Shown piece after piece: positions 1 to 5,117 of a stretch of DNA of 5,117 nucleotides. The notes under the pieces are model-generated. The model saw only the letters and a program-made list of their open reading frames with translations. It was not told the origin of the DNA and did no database searches. The DNA lies in the NCBI GenBank assembly GCA_003694425.1, contig RFJX01000158.1:1-5117 (forward strand). The letters are read 5' to 3'. A program made the translations under genes and the position numbers. The first letter of the stretch is position 1. Each line of letters begins with the position of its first letter. Source of the DNA: Gammaproteobacteria bacterium (GTDB taxonomy: Bacteria; Pseudomonadota; Gammaproteobacteria; J113).

Positions 1-470
1 AGGTACAGGACGAACTGCTCCACGGCGGCACCCTCACCGACAGCCAGCGGCTGGAGCTGCTGGCCACGCTCGATTTCTTCCGGGGGCTGCGGGAGGCCGA
101 CCTCAGGGCGGTACTGAAGGCGGCGAGCTGGCGGGCCTGGGGTGACGGCGAGACCATCATCGAGGAGGGGGAGGAGGACCGGGCGCTCCATGTCCTGGCC
201 CAGGGCGAGGTGACGGTGTCGCGGAGCGGGCGGGAGATCGCCACCCTGCAGGCCGGTGAATGCTTCGGCGAGATGGCCTATCTGGGCGGCGGCCGCCGCT
301 CGGCGACGGTTGCCGCCATGGGCCCGGCGCTGGTGCTCCGGATCGAGGAGCCGCTGAAGAAGTGGGCCTCCCTGCCGGTGCAGATGGAGCTCGGCCAGCG
401 GCTCCAGGAGACCCTGATCCGGCGCCTGGAGCAGACCACCCGGCGCCTGGCCCACGCCCTGAAGGGGTGA
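1..470 (+). CDS. Cyclic nucleotide-binding domain protein, C-terminal part (5' end outside window)
   Basis: The frame is open from the left edge (first full codon at base 3) to TGA at 468-470, giving 155 visible residues and no start. Visible residues 20 to about 125 look like a cNMP-binding beta-barrel: a helix with LDFFRGL, a strand pair around ETIIEEGEE, then LHVLAQGEVTV. The phosphate-binding cassette at bases 264-311 reads FGEMAYLGGGRRSATV. Its Glu and Arg match the family residues that contact the ribose 2'-OH and the cyclic phosphate, so ligand binding looks intact. The last 35 or so residues form a charged, Arg/Gln-rich helix with no helix-turn-helix, so this is not a complete CRP/FNR-type DNA-binding regulator. 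Such C-terminal domains are often attached to Ser/Thr kinase, transporter or signalling domains upstream; which one applies here cannot be seen. It converges with the response regulator after 4 bases. Confidence 0.85.
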   Translation, partial: VQDELLHGGTLTDSQRLELLATLDFFRGLREADLRAVLKAASWRAWGDGETIIEEGEEDRALHVLAQGEVTVSRSGREIATLQAGECFGEMAYLGGGRRSATVAAMGPALVLRIEEPLKKWASLPVQMELGQRLQETLIRRLEQTTRRLAHALKG

Positions 471-474
471 GCCC

Positions 475-1308
475 CTAGGCCACCGGCTGCCAGGCGCCGG
501 TGATCCGCATCCGGCCCGAAGGGGTCATCGAATCGCGGCGGAACCGGTCCAGCACCTCGACCCACTGCTCGTCGCCGCCCCGGGCCCGGTAGCGGCACTC
601 GCCCCGGGCCGAATCCTCCGAACGCAGGCGGGAGAAGGCCTCATGCAGCCGGGGCAGGTCATCGGGATGGACCCTCCCGGTCCAGAAGCCGGGGTCGCCG
701 ACGAAGGCGATGCGGTCGAAACCGAACAGCCGCTCCAGATTGGAGCTCACGTAGTCGTTGCGGTAGGCCTCGCCGTCCACTACGGCCTCGTAGATCACCA
801 CGGGCGAGAAATCGGCCCATTGCTGCAGCCGCCGCCGCAGGGCCTTCATCTCCTCGAGCCGCCGGGAGAGGTCCTGATTCTGCTGCTGCAGGCGGTCCAG
901 CAGGAGCTGTTCACTGACCTGGGCCCGGTACTGGCTCAGCGCCTGGTCCACGCACAGGCGCAGCTGATGGTCCTGCCAGGGCTTGGTCAGGAAGCGGAAG
1001 ATCCGCCCCTCGTGCAGCGCCCGCACCGCCACCTCCAGGTCGCCGTGCGCGGTGAGCATGATGGGCACCGTCTCCGGCTCCCGCTCGGAGAGCTCCTGCA
1101 GGAGGGTGATGCCGTCCATCTCCGGCATCATGTAGTCGCTCACCACCACCGCCCAGGGCCCGCTGTCCTGGATCAGCGCCAGGGCCTCGGCCCCGGAGCC
1201 TGCGGTCTCCACCTGGTAGTCGGACAGGTGATGGGCGAGGAGACGACGGGTATCCTCGTCGTCATCGACCACCAGTACCTTCTGCGAAACGTCGAACACG
1301 GATGCCAT
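475..1308 (-). CDS. Response regulator: receiver domain, coiled coil and PAS domain
   Basis: Residues are numbered from the in-frame TTG at 1341, giving 288 aa. Residues 20-135 are a CheY-like receiver: acidic pair D26/D27 in VLVVDDDEDT, phosphoacceptor D69 in SDYMMPEMDG, T97 in MLTAHG and K120 in FLTKPW, so all phosphorylation residues are present. Residues 140-175 are Leu/Gln/Arg-rich and look like a coiled coil. Residues 178-287 resemble a PAS fold-3 domain (VSSNLERLFGF, RVHPDDLPRL, ECRYR, WVEVLDRF, ITGAWQPV). No kinase, GGDEF, EAL, HD-GYP or DNA-binding domain follows, so it probably acts by protein contact or phosphorelay. The start is uncertain. TTG 1341 overlaps a predicted -10 box, so ATG 1308 (277 aa) is reported. 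GTG 1299 (274 aa) has the best-spaced Shine-Dalgarno sequence, GGTGAGG 9 nt upstream. The partner kinase is not in the window. Confidence 0.9.
   Translation of the reverse strand: MASVFDVSQKVLVVDDDEDTRRLLAHHLSDYQVETAGSGAEALALIQDSGPWAVVVSDYMMPEMDGITLLQELSEREPETVPIMLTAHGDLEVAVRALHEGRIFRFLTKPWQDHQLRLCVDQALSQYRAQVSEQLLLDRLQQQNQDLSRRLEEMKALRRRLQQWADFSPVVIYEAVVDGEAYRNDYVSSNLERLFGFDRIAFVGDPGFWTGRVHPDDLPRLHEAFSRLRSEDSARGECRYRARGGDEQWVEVLDRFRRDSMTPSGRMRITGAWQPVA
481..502. other. Perfect 7-bp hairpin at a convergent gene junction
   Basis: CACCGGC (481-487) pairs with GCCGGTG (496-502) across an 8-nt loop. It lies 10 bases after the stop of the cyclic-nucleotide gene and inside the final codons of the response regulator. 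It could block or stabilise 3' ends of both convergent transcripts. No T-run follows in either direction. Confidence 0.35.
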
Positions 1309-1340
1309 CCTCACCGGCTGGGTGTGCTGGGCCTGATGCA

Positions 1341-1369
1341 ATCATAGCCATTGGAACAGCTCTTGGCAT
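1341..1369 (-). promoter_or_regulatory. Predicted sigma70-like promoter of the response regulator
   Basis: Read on the minus strand, there is a -35-like ATGCCA (1369-1364, 4 of 6 consensus positions), a 17-bp spacer, and a -10-like TATGAT (1346-1341, 5 of 6). The implied transcript start is near 1334, leaving a 5' leader of roughly 26 nt to ATG 1308 or 35 nt to GTG 1299. The -10 box overlaps the in-frame TTG codon at 1341, which argues against that start. The region is more AT-rich than its surroundings, as expected for a promoter. This rests on motif matching only. Confidence 0.5.
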
Positions 1370-1422
1370 GCCCGGCTGTGATCCAGCTCACAAACCGGAG
1401 TCCGCCCCCTTCCGCCCGCGAC

Positions 1423-1452
1423 TTCCCAACCCCGTCCGGGAACGGGTATCCT
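1423..1452 (+). promoter_or_regulatory. Weak candidate promoter for hisB
   Basis: TTCCCA (1423-1428, 4 of 6 to TTGACA) is followed 18 bp later by TATCCT (1447-1452, 4 of 6 to TATAAT), which would start transcription near 1459, just ahead of the hisB ATG. Two short inverted repeats, CCCGT/ACGGG (1431-1435 and 1442-1446) and TTCCC/GGGAA (1423-1427 and 1438-1442), fall across the spacer. They could be an operator or chance in GC-rich DNA. No his-leader peptide with a run of His codons and no attenuator terminator was seen between 1342 and 1475. Confidence 0.25.
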
Positions 1453-1475
1453 GACCCTTTTCTCGCGAGCACACG

Positions 1476-2075
1476 ATGATGAACACCGAACGGACCGCAA
1501 CCATCTCGCGCCAGACCCGGGAGACCGCGATCGAGGTGGAACTGAATCTCGACGGGAGCGGCCGCTGCGAGCTGGAGCTCGGCCTGCCCTTCCTCGAGCA
1601 CATGCTCGAGCAGGTGGCCCGCCACGGGCTGGTGGACCTCACCATTCGCGGCCGCGGCGACCTGGAGATCGACGCCCACCACACGGTGGAGGATACCGGC
1701 ATCACCCTGGGCCAGGCCTTCGCCACCGCCCTCGGTGACAAGCGGGGGATCCGCCGCTACGGTCACGCCTACGTGCCGCTGGACGAGGCCCTCTCGCGGG
1801 TGGTGATGGACTGTTCGGGGCGCCCGGAGCTGGTCTTCGAGGTGCCCTTCCCACGCGCCCGGGTGGGGGAGTTCGAGACCGATCTGTTCCGTGAGTTCTT
1901 CCAGGGCTTCGTCAACCACGCCCTGGTGACCCTGCACGTGGACTGCCTGCGCGGACGCAACAGCCACCACATCGCCGAGACCGTGTTCAAGGCCTTCGGC
2001 CGCGCCCTGCGCCTCGCCGTCGAGCGCGACCCGCGGCTCGGCGACGAGCTCCCCTCCACCAAGGGGGCGCTGTAA
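1476..2075 (+). CDS. hisB: Imidazoleglycerol-phosphate dehydratase (HisB, monofunctional)
   Basis: This cytoplasmic enzyme dehydrates imidazole glycerol phosphate to imidazole acetol phosphate, a late step in histidine biosynthesis. The 199-aa length fits the monofunctional form; the N-terminal histidinol-phosphatase domain of the E. coli enzyme is absent. The two metal-binding motifs are intact: H68-H69-x-x-E72 in [10 protein letters not shown] and H164-H165-x-x-E168 in SHHIAETVF. Other family landmarks are [15 protein letters not shown] near residue 37, [10 protein letters not shown] mid-protein, FFQGF, and the C-terminal LPSTKG. ATG codons lie at 1476 and 1479; the first is used here and the second would cost only one residue. 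The Shine-Dalgarno sequence is poor (only GCGAG nearby). hisH follows after 10 bases, suggesting co-transcription. Confidence 0.97.
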   Translation: MMNTERTATISRQTRETAIEVELNLDGSGRCELELGLPFLEHMLEQVARHGLVDLTIRGRGDLEIDAHHTVEDTGITLGQAFATALGDKRGIRRYGHAYVPLDEALSRVVMDCSGRPELVFEVPFPRARVGEFETDLFREFFQGFVNHALVTLHVDCLRGRNSHHIAETVFKAFGRALRLAVERDPRLGDELPSTKGAL

Positions 2076-2085
2076 CCCCGCGGCC

Positions 2086-2730
2086 ATGCAGACCGTCGCC
2101 GTCATCGACTACGGGGTGAGCAACCTCCGCTCGGTGGAACGGGCCCTGACCCACGTCGCCGGGACGGGCGCCAGCGTGCGTCTGGCCGCCAGCCCGGAGG
2201 ACCTGCGGGGGGCCGATCGCATCGTCTTCCCCGGCCAGGGGGCGATCGGGGACTGCATGCGGCACATGCGGGAGCGGGGGCTGGATCAGGCCCTGCTCGA
2301 GGCCGTCCGTGAACGCCCCTTCCTCGGCCTCTGCCTCGGCCTGCAGTCGCTGCTCGACTTCAGCGAGGAGGATGGCGGCACCCCCGGCTTCGGCCTCTTC
2401 CCCGGCAAGGTCGTGCGCTTCCCCGCCGGCATGAAGGACCCGGCGACGGGGCTGGCCCTCAAGGTCCCCCACATGGGCTGGAACCAGGTCTGGCCGACCC
2501 GCGCGCACCCCCTGTGGGAAGGGATCGAGCCCGGCAGCCGCTTCTACTTCGTCCACAGCTACTACGTGGTGCCGGAGCGGCAGGAGGAGGTCGCCGCCAC
2601 CTGCAGCTACGGGCTGGAGTTCGCCTGCGCCCTGGCGCGGGACAACCTGTTCGCGGTCCAGTTCCACCCGGAGAAGAGCCAGCGGGACGGCCTCCGCCTG
2701 CTGGCCAACTTCCTCGCCTGGGAGCCGTGA
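2086..2730 (+). CDS. hisH: Imidazole glycerol phosphate synthase glutaminase subunit HisH
   Basis: HisH hydrolyses glutamine and passes ammonia to HisF, which makes imidazole glycerol phosphate and AICAR from PRFAR. The 214-aa protein is a class I glutamine amidotransferase. It has VAVIDYGVSNLRSV at the N-terminus, the oxyanion-strand region FPGQGAIGDC near residue 48, the nucleophile elbow GLCLGLQ with C83, PHMGWN mid-protein, FVHSYYV, and the closing FHPEKSQ with H194 and E196. The Cys-His-Glu triad is therefore complete. The length is normal for the family. No well-spaced Shine-Dalgarno sequence precedes ATG 2086, so translation is probably coupled to hisB 10 bases upstream. Its obligate partner hisF is not in the window and must be elsewhere if the pathway works. 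The stop codon overlaps the next gene's GTG. Confidence 0.97.
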   Translation: MQTVAVIDYGVSNLRSVERALTHVAGTGASVRLAASPEDLRGADRIVFPGQGAIGDCMRHMRERGLDQALLEAVRERPFLGLCLGLQSLLDFSEEDGGTPGFGLFPGKVVRFPAGMKDPATGLALKVPHMGWNQVWPTRAHPLWEGIEPGSRFYFVHSYYVVPERQEEVAATCSYGLEFACALARDNLFAVQFHPEKSQRDGLRLLANFLAWEP

Positions 2731-4175
2731 GCACTCCCCTGCAGAATCTGGCCCGCGACTTCATCGGCCTGGACACCCGCTACCCGCTGGCCGGCGGCGG
2801 GGAGGGGCGGCGGATCTACCTCGACTCGGCCGCCTCCACCCTGATGCTCGGGGCGGCCCGGCGCCTGGGTGACGCCTTCCTCGCCCACTACGCCAACACC
2901 CACAGCGACCTCCACTACGGCGCCCGCATCAGCACCGCCTGCTACCACTGGGCCCACGAGCAGGTGCTGCGCTTCCTGCGCGCCGATCCGGCCGAGTACT
3001 GCTGCGTCTTCGGCGGCTCGGGCGCCACTGCCATGATCAACCGCGCGGCCGGGGCCCTGGCGCGGCTGCGCCCGGAGCGCGACACGGTGCTTGTCTCGGT
3101 GATGGAGCACCACTCCAACGACCTGCCACACCGCGCCCACTCCGGCCGCATCGAGCACCTGCCGCTGACCGGGCAGCCGCCGCGCACCGGCGCCCTCGAC
3201 CTGGAGGCCGTGGCCGGACGCATCCGCGCCCACGGCGAGCGCATCAACTACATCGCGCTGACCGGCGCCAGCAACGTCACCGGGATCCTCAATCCGGTCG
3301 CGGAGGTGGTGAGGCTGGCCCGGGAACACGACATCTGGGTCCTGGTCGACTGCGCCCAGCAGCTGGTCCACTGGCCCCCCGACCTCTCCGGCGAGCATGC
3401 CCCCGATCTGGTCTTCTTCTCCGGCCACAAGGCCTACGCCCCCGGCTCGCCCGGCGCTCTGGTGGGGCGGCGGGCGATCCTGGACCGGATCGAGCACCTG
3501 GAGCTGGGCGGCGGCATGGTGGAGGAGGTCTTCCTCGAGGAGTACGTCCCGGCCGCCGGGCTGCCGGAGCGGCTGGAGGCGGGCACCCCCAACATCCTCG
3601 GCGCGGTCACCTTGGGCGGGGCGCTGGCCTGCCTCTCGGAGCCGGGCCACGATGCCCTCCGCGAGCATGAGCAGGCGCTGACCCGGGCCCTGGTGGCGGG
3701 ACTGGAGGGGATCGAGGGGGTGCGGGTCTACGGCGACACCGATCTCGACCGCACCCCGCGCACCGGGATCGCCAGCTTCAACCTGGAAGGGCTGGACCAC
3801 GGCCTGGTGGCGGCGGCCCTGAACGACTACCACGGCATCGCCCTGCGCAACGAGTGCTTCTGCGCCCATCCCTACGTCAAGGAGATGCTCCGCGAGGAGC
3901 TGTGGGCGCTGGATATCGACCCCGAGGCCCCCGCCGCCGAGGAGATCATCCGGCGCAAGCGGGGCATGGTGCGCGCCAGCCTCGGCATCTACAACACCGC
4001 CGCGGATGTCGCCGCCCTGCTGGAGGGGGTGCGGGACCTGCTGACCAGGAGGGAAGAGCTGATCCGGCTCTACGAACCGACCCCGGACGGCAATTACCGC
4101 CACCGGAGCTTCCGCCCGGAACCGGGGGAGCTGTTCGATCCCGCCGCCGTCCTGCGCACCTCCCGCGCAGGCTGA
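2727..4175 (+). CDS. Class V aminotransferase-fold PLP enzyme, group II cysteine desulfurase-like
   Basis: The start is GTG 2727 in a GTGA overlap with the hisH stop, because the frame upstream is antisense-like filler inside hisH and the next in-frame ATG is beyond the conserved N-terminus. It gives 482 aa. Fold-type I landmarks are in order: IYLDSAAST (30-38), GSGATAMIN (97-105), MEHHSND (126-132), ASNVTG (181-186), DCAQ with D208 and Q211, the PLP-lysine motif FSGHK with K235, GGGMVEEV (261-268), LEAGTPN (283-289), the catalytic-loop cysteine C379 in CFCAHPY, and RASLGIYNT with R416. These match SufS/CsdA, which move sulfur from cysteine to a persulfide on the loop Cys. Differences are a second cysteine (C377), about 22 extra residues between C379 and R416, and a tail from about residue 440. 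Desulfurase or related C-S lyase activity is likely but unproven; the substrate and sulfur acceptor are unknown. No SufE, SufBCD or IscU partner is in view. Confidence 0.85.
   Translation: MSTPLQNLARDFIGLDTRYPLAGGGEGRRIYLDSAASTLMLGAARRLGDAFLAHYANTHSDLHYGARISTACYHWAHEQVLRFLRADPAEYCCVFGGSGATAMINRAAGALARLRPERDTVLVSVMEHHSNDLPHRAHSGRIEHLPLTGQPPRTGALDLEAVAGRIRAHGERINYIALTGASNVTGILNPVAEVVRLAREHDIWVLVDCAQQLVHWPPDLSGEHAPDLVFFSGHKAYAPGSPGALVGRRAILDRIEHLELGGGMVEEVFLEEYVPAAGLPERLEAGTPNILGAVTLGGALACLSEPGHDALREHEQALTRALVAGLEGIEGVRVYGDTDLDRTPRTGIASFNLEGLDHGLVAAALNDYHGIALRNECFCAHPYVKEMLREELWALDIDPEAPAAEEIIRRKRGMVRASLGIYNTAADVAALLEGVRDLLTRREELIRLYEPTPDGNYRHRSFRPEPGELFDPAAVLRTSRAG
4151..4171 (+). other. Perfect 7-bp hairpin at the 3' end of the PLP-enzyme gene
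   Basis: CCTGCGC (4151-4157) and GCGCAGG (4165-4171) are perfect inverted repeats around a 7-nt loop, ending one base before the TGA stop. No T-run follows, so it is not a standard intrinsic terminator. It could stabilise the mRNA 3' end or be chance in GC-rich coding sequence. Confidence 0.35.
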
Positions 4176-4216
4176 CCACGGAGTGGCGGACAATCCCTGA
4201 GCCCGGGAACGCCGAC

Positions 4217-4221
4217 AGGAG
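4217..4221 (+). promoter_or_regulatory. Shine-Dalgarno sequence that fixes the lipoprotein start
   Basis: AGGAG lies 7 nt before ATG 4229, the best-spaced ribosome binding site in the window. It selects this ATG within a frame that stays open far upstream inside the preceding gene. Confidence 0.85.
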
Positions 4222-4228
4222 TAACGGG

Positions 4229-4843
4229 ATGCGACACGCCGAGAAACCTGACCTTCGTCCCTTCTCCGGCCCGGGGGTGTTGACCCGCTGGCTGGCGCTG
4301 ACCGCCGTCCTGCTGGCCGGTGGCTGCGCGGTGGGCCCGCAACAGGTGGCCATCGACCCCGATGTCCGGCTGGCGTCCCGTGACCTCGGCCAGGGACGCG
4401 GGATCGGCATCGAGGTCGCCGATCTGCGTCCGCGGCGCGAGATCGGGGTGCGCGACCCGGCCGATGCGACCGCAACGATCAGCCCCGCGGGTGAGATCGA
4501 ACAAGCGCTGCGGGAGATCCTCTCCCGGGCGCTGGCCGGATACGGTTTCGTGCCCCGGCAGGCAGCGAGCGGGCTCCGGTTCCGGCTGGAACTGACGGAG
4601 CTGAGCTACATCCCCCTGGAAGGGGCGGTGACGAAGAAGGTGCAGGTCACCGCGGCGGTCCGCGGCATCGCCTCCACCGCCGCCGGCAGCTACACCGCCA
4701 CCGCGCGGGCCGGCTTCACCCGGGAACTGCTCACGCGCCCGTCGGAGGCGGACAACGAAGGGATGATCAACGAGGCACTCGGCAGCGCCCTGCGCCGGCT
4801 GCTCGAGGACGAGGGGATGCTGGAGTTCCTGGCGCGGCCGTAG
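4229..4843 (+). CDS. YajG-family lipoprotein
   Basis: The 204-aa protein has an N-terminal leader with an unusually long charged stretch (residues 1-20), a hydrophobic core (WLALTAVLLAG, 21-31) and a lipobox-like LAGGC with the acylated Cys at 33. The residue after it is Ala, not Asp, so outer-membrane sorting by Lol is expected. The mature part resembles E. coli YajG: an early strand around IGIEVADLR, a helix with IEQALREILSRALAGYGF, a beta-rich middle (LRFRLELTELSYIPLEG, then alternating strands to about residue 165), and a C-terminal helix NEALGSALRRLLED followed by MLEFL. The family has no settled biochemical function. The gene lies 53 bases after the PLP enzyme with no convincing promoter between, so it may be read from the same transcript. 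It converges on the DUF6494-like gene with a 17-base gap. Confidence 0.8.
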   Translation: MRHAEKPDLRPFSGPGVLTRWLALTAVLLAGGCAVGPQQVAIDPDVRLASRDLGQGRGIGIEVADLRPRREIGVRDPADATATISPAGEIEQALREILSRALAGYGFVPRQAASGLRFRLELTELSYIPLEGAVTKKVQVTAAVRGIASTAAGSYTATARAGFTRELLTRPSEADNEGMINEALGSALRRLLEDEGMLEFLARP

Positions 4844-4860
4844 GCCCCGGGCAGCCGCCG

Positions 4861-5067
4861 CTATTCGAGGGCGATGGTCCCCTCGATGACGTGACGGATC
4901 CCCAGGGCCGGGACCTCGAGCGTCATCTTCGCCTCCAGGCGCTCGCTGCCCGCGAGCCTGCCCTCGGCCACGGCCTGCTCCACCGCGTGCTCAATCTCGC
5001 GCTGGGCGGTGATCCCGACCTTCTTCAGGAACCGCCGGGTCTCGATGTTCAGGGTCTCTTCGTTCAT
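4861..5067 (-). CDS. Small DUF6494-like protein
   Basis: From ATG 5067 this encodes 68 aa starting MNEETLNIETRRFLKKVG, followed by a helix ITAQREIEHAVEQAVAEG and a short strand-rich end (AKMTLEVPALG, IRHVIEGTIALE). This layout matches my recollection of the DUF6494 family of roughly 70-aa bacterial proteins of unknown function; the family name is from memory. There is no signal peptide or membrane segment, so it is likely cytoplasmic. The start is chosen because AGGTGG (5078-5073) sits 5 nt upstream. Upstream in-frame TTG 5109 overlaps the predicted -10 box, and ATG 5097 directly abuts GGGAGG with no spacer. The gene appears to be transcribed alone from the promoter at the right edge. Confidence 0.8.
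   Translation of the reverse strand: MNEETLNIETRRFLKKVGITAQREIEHAVEQAVAEGRLAGSERLEAKMTLEVPALGIRHVIEGTIALE
4865..4886. other. Perfect 7-bp hairpin at a convergent gene junction
   Basis: TCGAGGG (4865-4871) pairs with CCCTCGA (4880-4886) across an 8-nt loop. It lies 21 bases past the lipoprotein stop and within the last codons of the opposing gene, so it would fold in transcripts from either strand. There is no T-run on either side, so intrinsic termination is not supported. Confidence 0.35.
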
Positions 5068-5108
5068 TTCCGCCACCTGCTGCTGATCTCGGGTCATCCT
5101 CCCTGGCA

Positions 5109-5114
5109 AGTATA
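5109..5114 (-). promoter_or_regulatory. Predicted -10 box for the DUF6494-like gene
   Basis: TATACT on the minus strand (5114-5109) matches the sigma70 -10 consensus at 5 of 6 positions. The implied transcript start is near 5102, giving a leader of about 35 nt to ATG 5067. The -35 box would lie beyond the right edge, so the promoter cannot be fully judged. Confidence 0.5.
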
Positions 5115-5117
5115 GTG

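Noticed and set aside
643..1347. Plus-strand open frame of 234 codons opposite the response regulator
   Set aside because: It is antisense to a receiver-PAS protein with all key residues, and its own translation is Leu/Gln/His/Val repetitive without motifs.
1342..1475. Possible his-operon leader peptide and attenuator upstream of hisB
   Set aside because: No short frame with a run of His codons and no stem followed by a T-run was found in this gap.
1311..2105. Minus-strand open frame of 264 codons opposite hisB
   Set aside because: It is fully antisense to hisB, has no recognisable motif, and its composition (Val/Gly/His/Glu-rich) is typical of a mirror frame of GC-rich coding sequence.
2727..4175. 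The PLP enzyme as a replacement for histidinol-phosphate aminotransferase (HisC)
   Set aside because: The conserved loop cysteine, SGHK and RASL motifs point to the cysteine desulfurase branch; HisC belongs to the class I/II branch and lacks these motifs.
4176..4228. Possible promoter for the lipoprotein gene (CTGACC near 4172 and GACAAT at 4192)
   Set aside because: The two boxes are only 14 bp apart and both are poor matches, so a separate promoter is not supported.
2607..4475. Very long minus-strand open frame (622 codons) opposite hisH, the PLP enzyme and the lipoprotein
   Set aside because: It lies antisense to genes with clear conserved motifs, its translation is low-complexity (Gly/Ala/Arg/Gln-rich) with no recognisable motif, and long antisense frames are expected in GC-rich codon-biased DNA.

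Overview
The window is very GC-rich and codon-biased throughout. It carries a monofunctional hisB next to hisH, a YajG-type lipoprotein and a DUF6494-like small protein. This mix suggests a proteobacterium, most likely a high-GC gammaproteobacterium of the purple-sulfur/halophilic kind (Ectothiorhodospiraceae-like). That placement is inference from gene content and base composition; no rRNA or other phylogenetic marker is present.

Layout from left to right. (1) Bases 1-470, plus strand: the C-terminal part of a protein ending in a cyclic-nucleotide-binding domain, cut by the left edge. (2) Bases 475 to about 1308, minus strand: a receiver-coiled coil-PAS response regulator with no recognisable output domain. 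It converges on gene 1 with a 4-base gap. (3) About 1309-1475: a divergent control region with a fairly good sigma70-like promoter facing the regulator and a weak one facing hisB. (4) Bases 1476-4175, plus strand: a tight three-gene run of hisB (imidazoleglycerol-phosphate dehydratase), hisH (glutaminase subunit of IGP synthase) and a class V, cysteine-desulfurase-like PLP enzyme. The last overlaps the hisH stop codon (GTGA). (5) Bases 4229-4843, plus strand: a YajG-family lipoprotein with a strong Shine-Dalgarno sequence. (6) Bases 4861-5067, minus strand: a small DUF6494-like protein converging on the lipoprotein, with a clear -10 box at the right edge.

How they work together: HisB and HisH serve histidine biosynthesis. 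HisH needs HisF, and the pathway needs HisA, but neither is in the window. The slot where hisA-hisF commonly follow hisH holds the PLP enzyme instead. That enzyme keeps the PLP lysine and the catalytic-loop cysteine of group II (SufS/CsdA-type) cysteine desulfurases, but it has a longer catalytic-loop region and a C-terminal tail. The cyclic-nucleotide and receiver-PAS genes are signalling proteins with no visible direct link to the histidine genes.

No mobile element, CRISPR array, tRNA or rRNA was seen. The most unusual points are the hisB-hisH-desulfurase-like arrangement, the divergent form of that enzyme, the output-less regulator, and 7-bp perfect hairpins at three gene ends.
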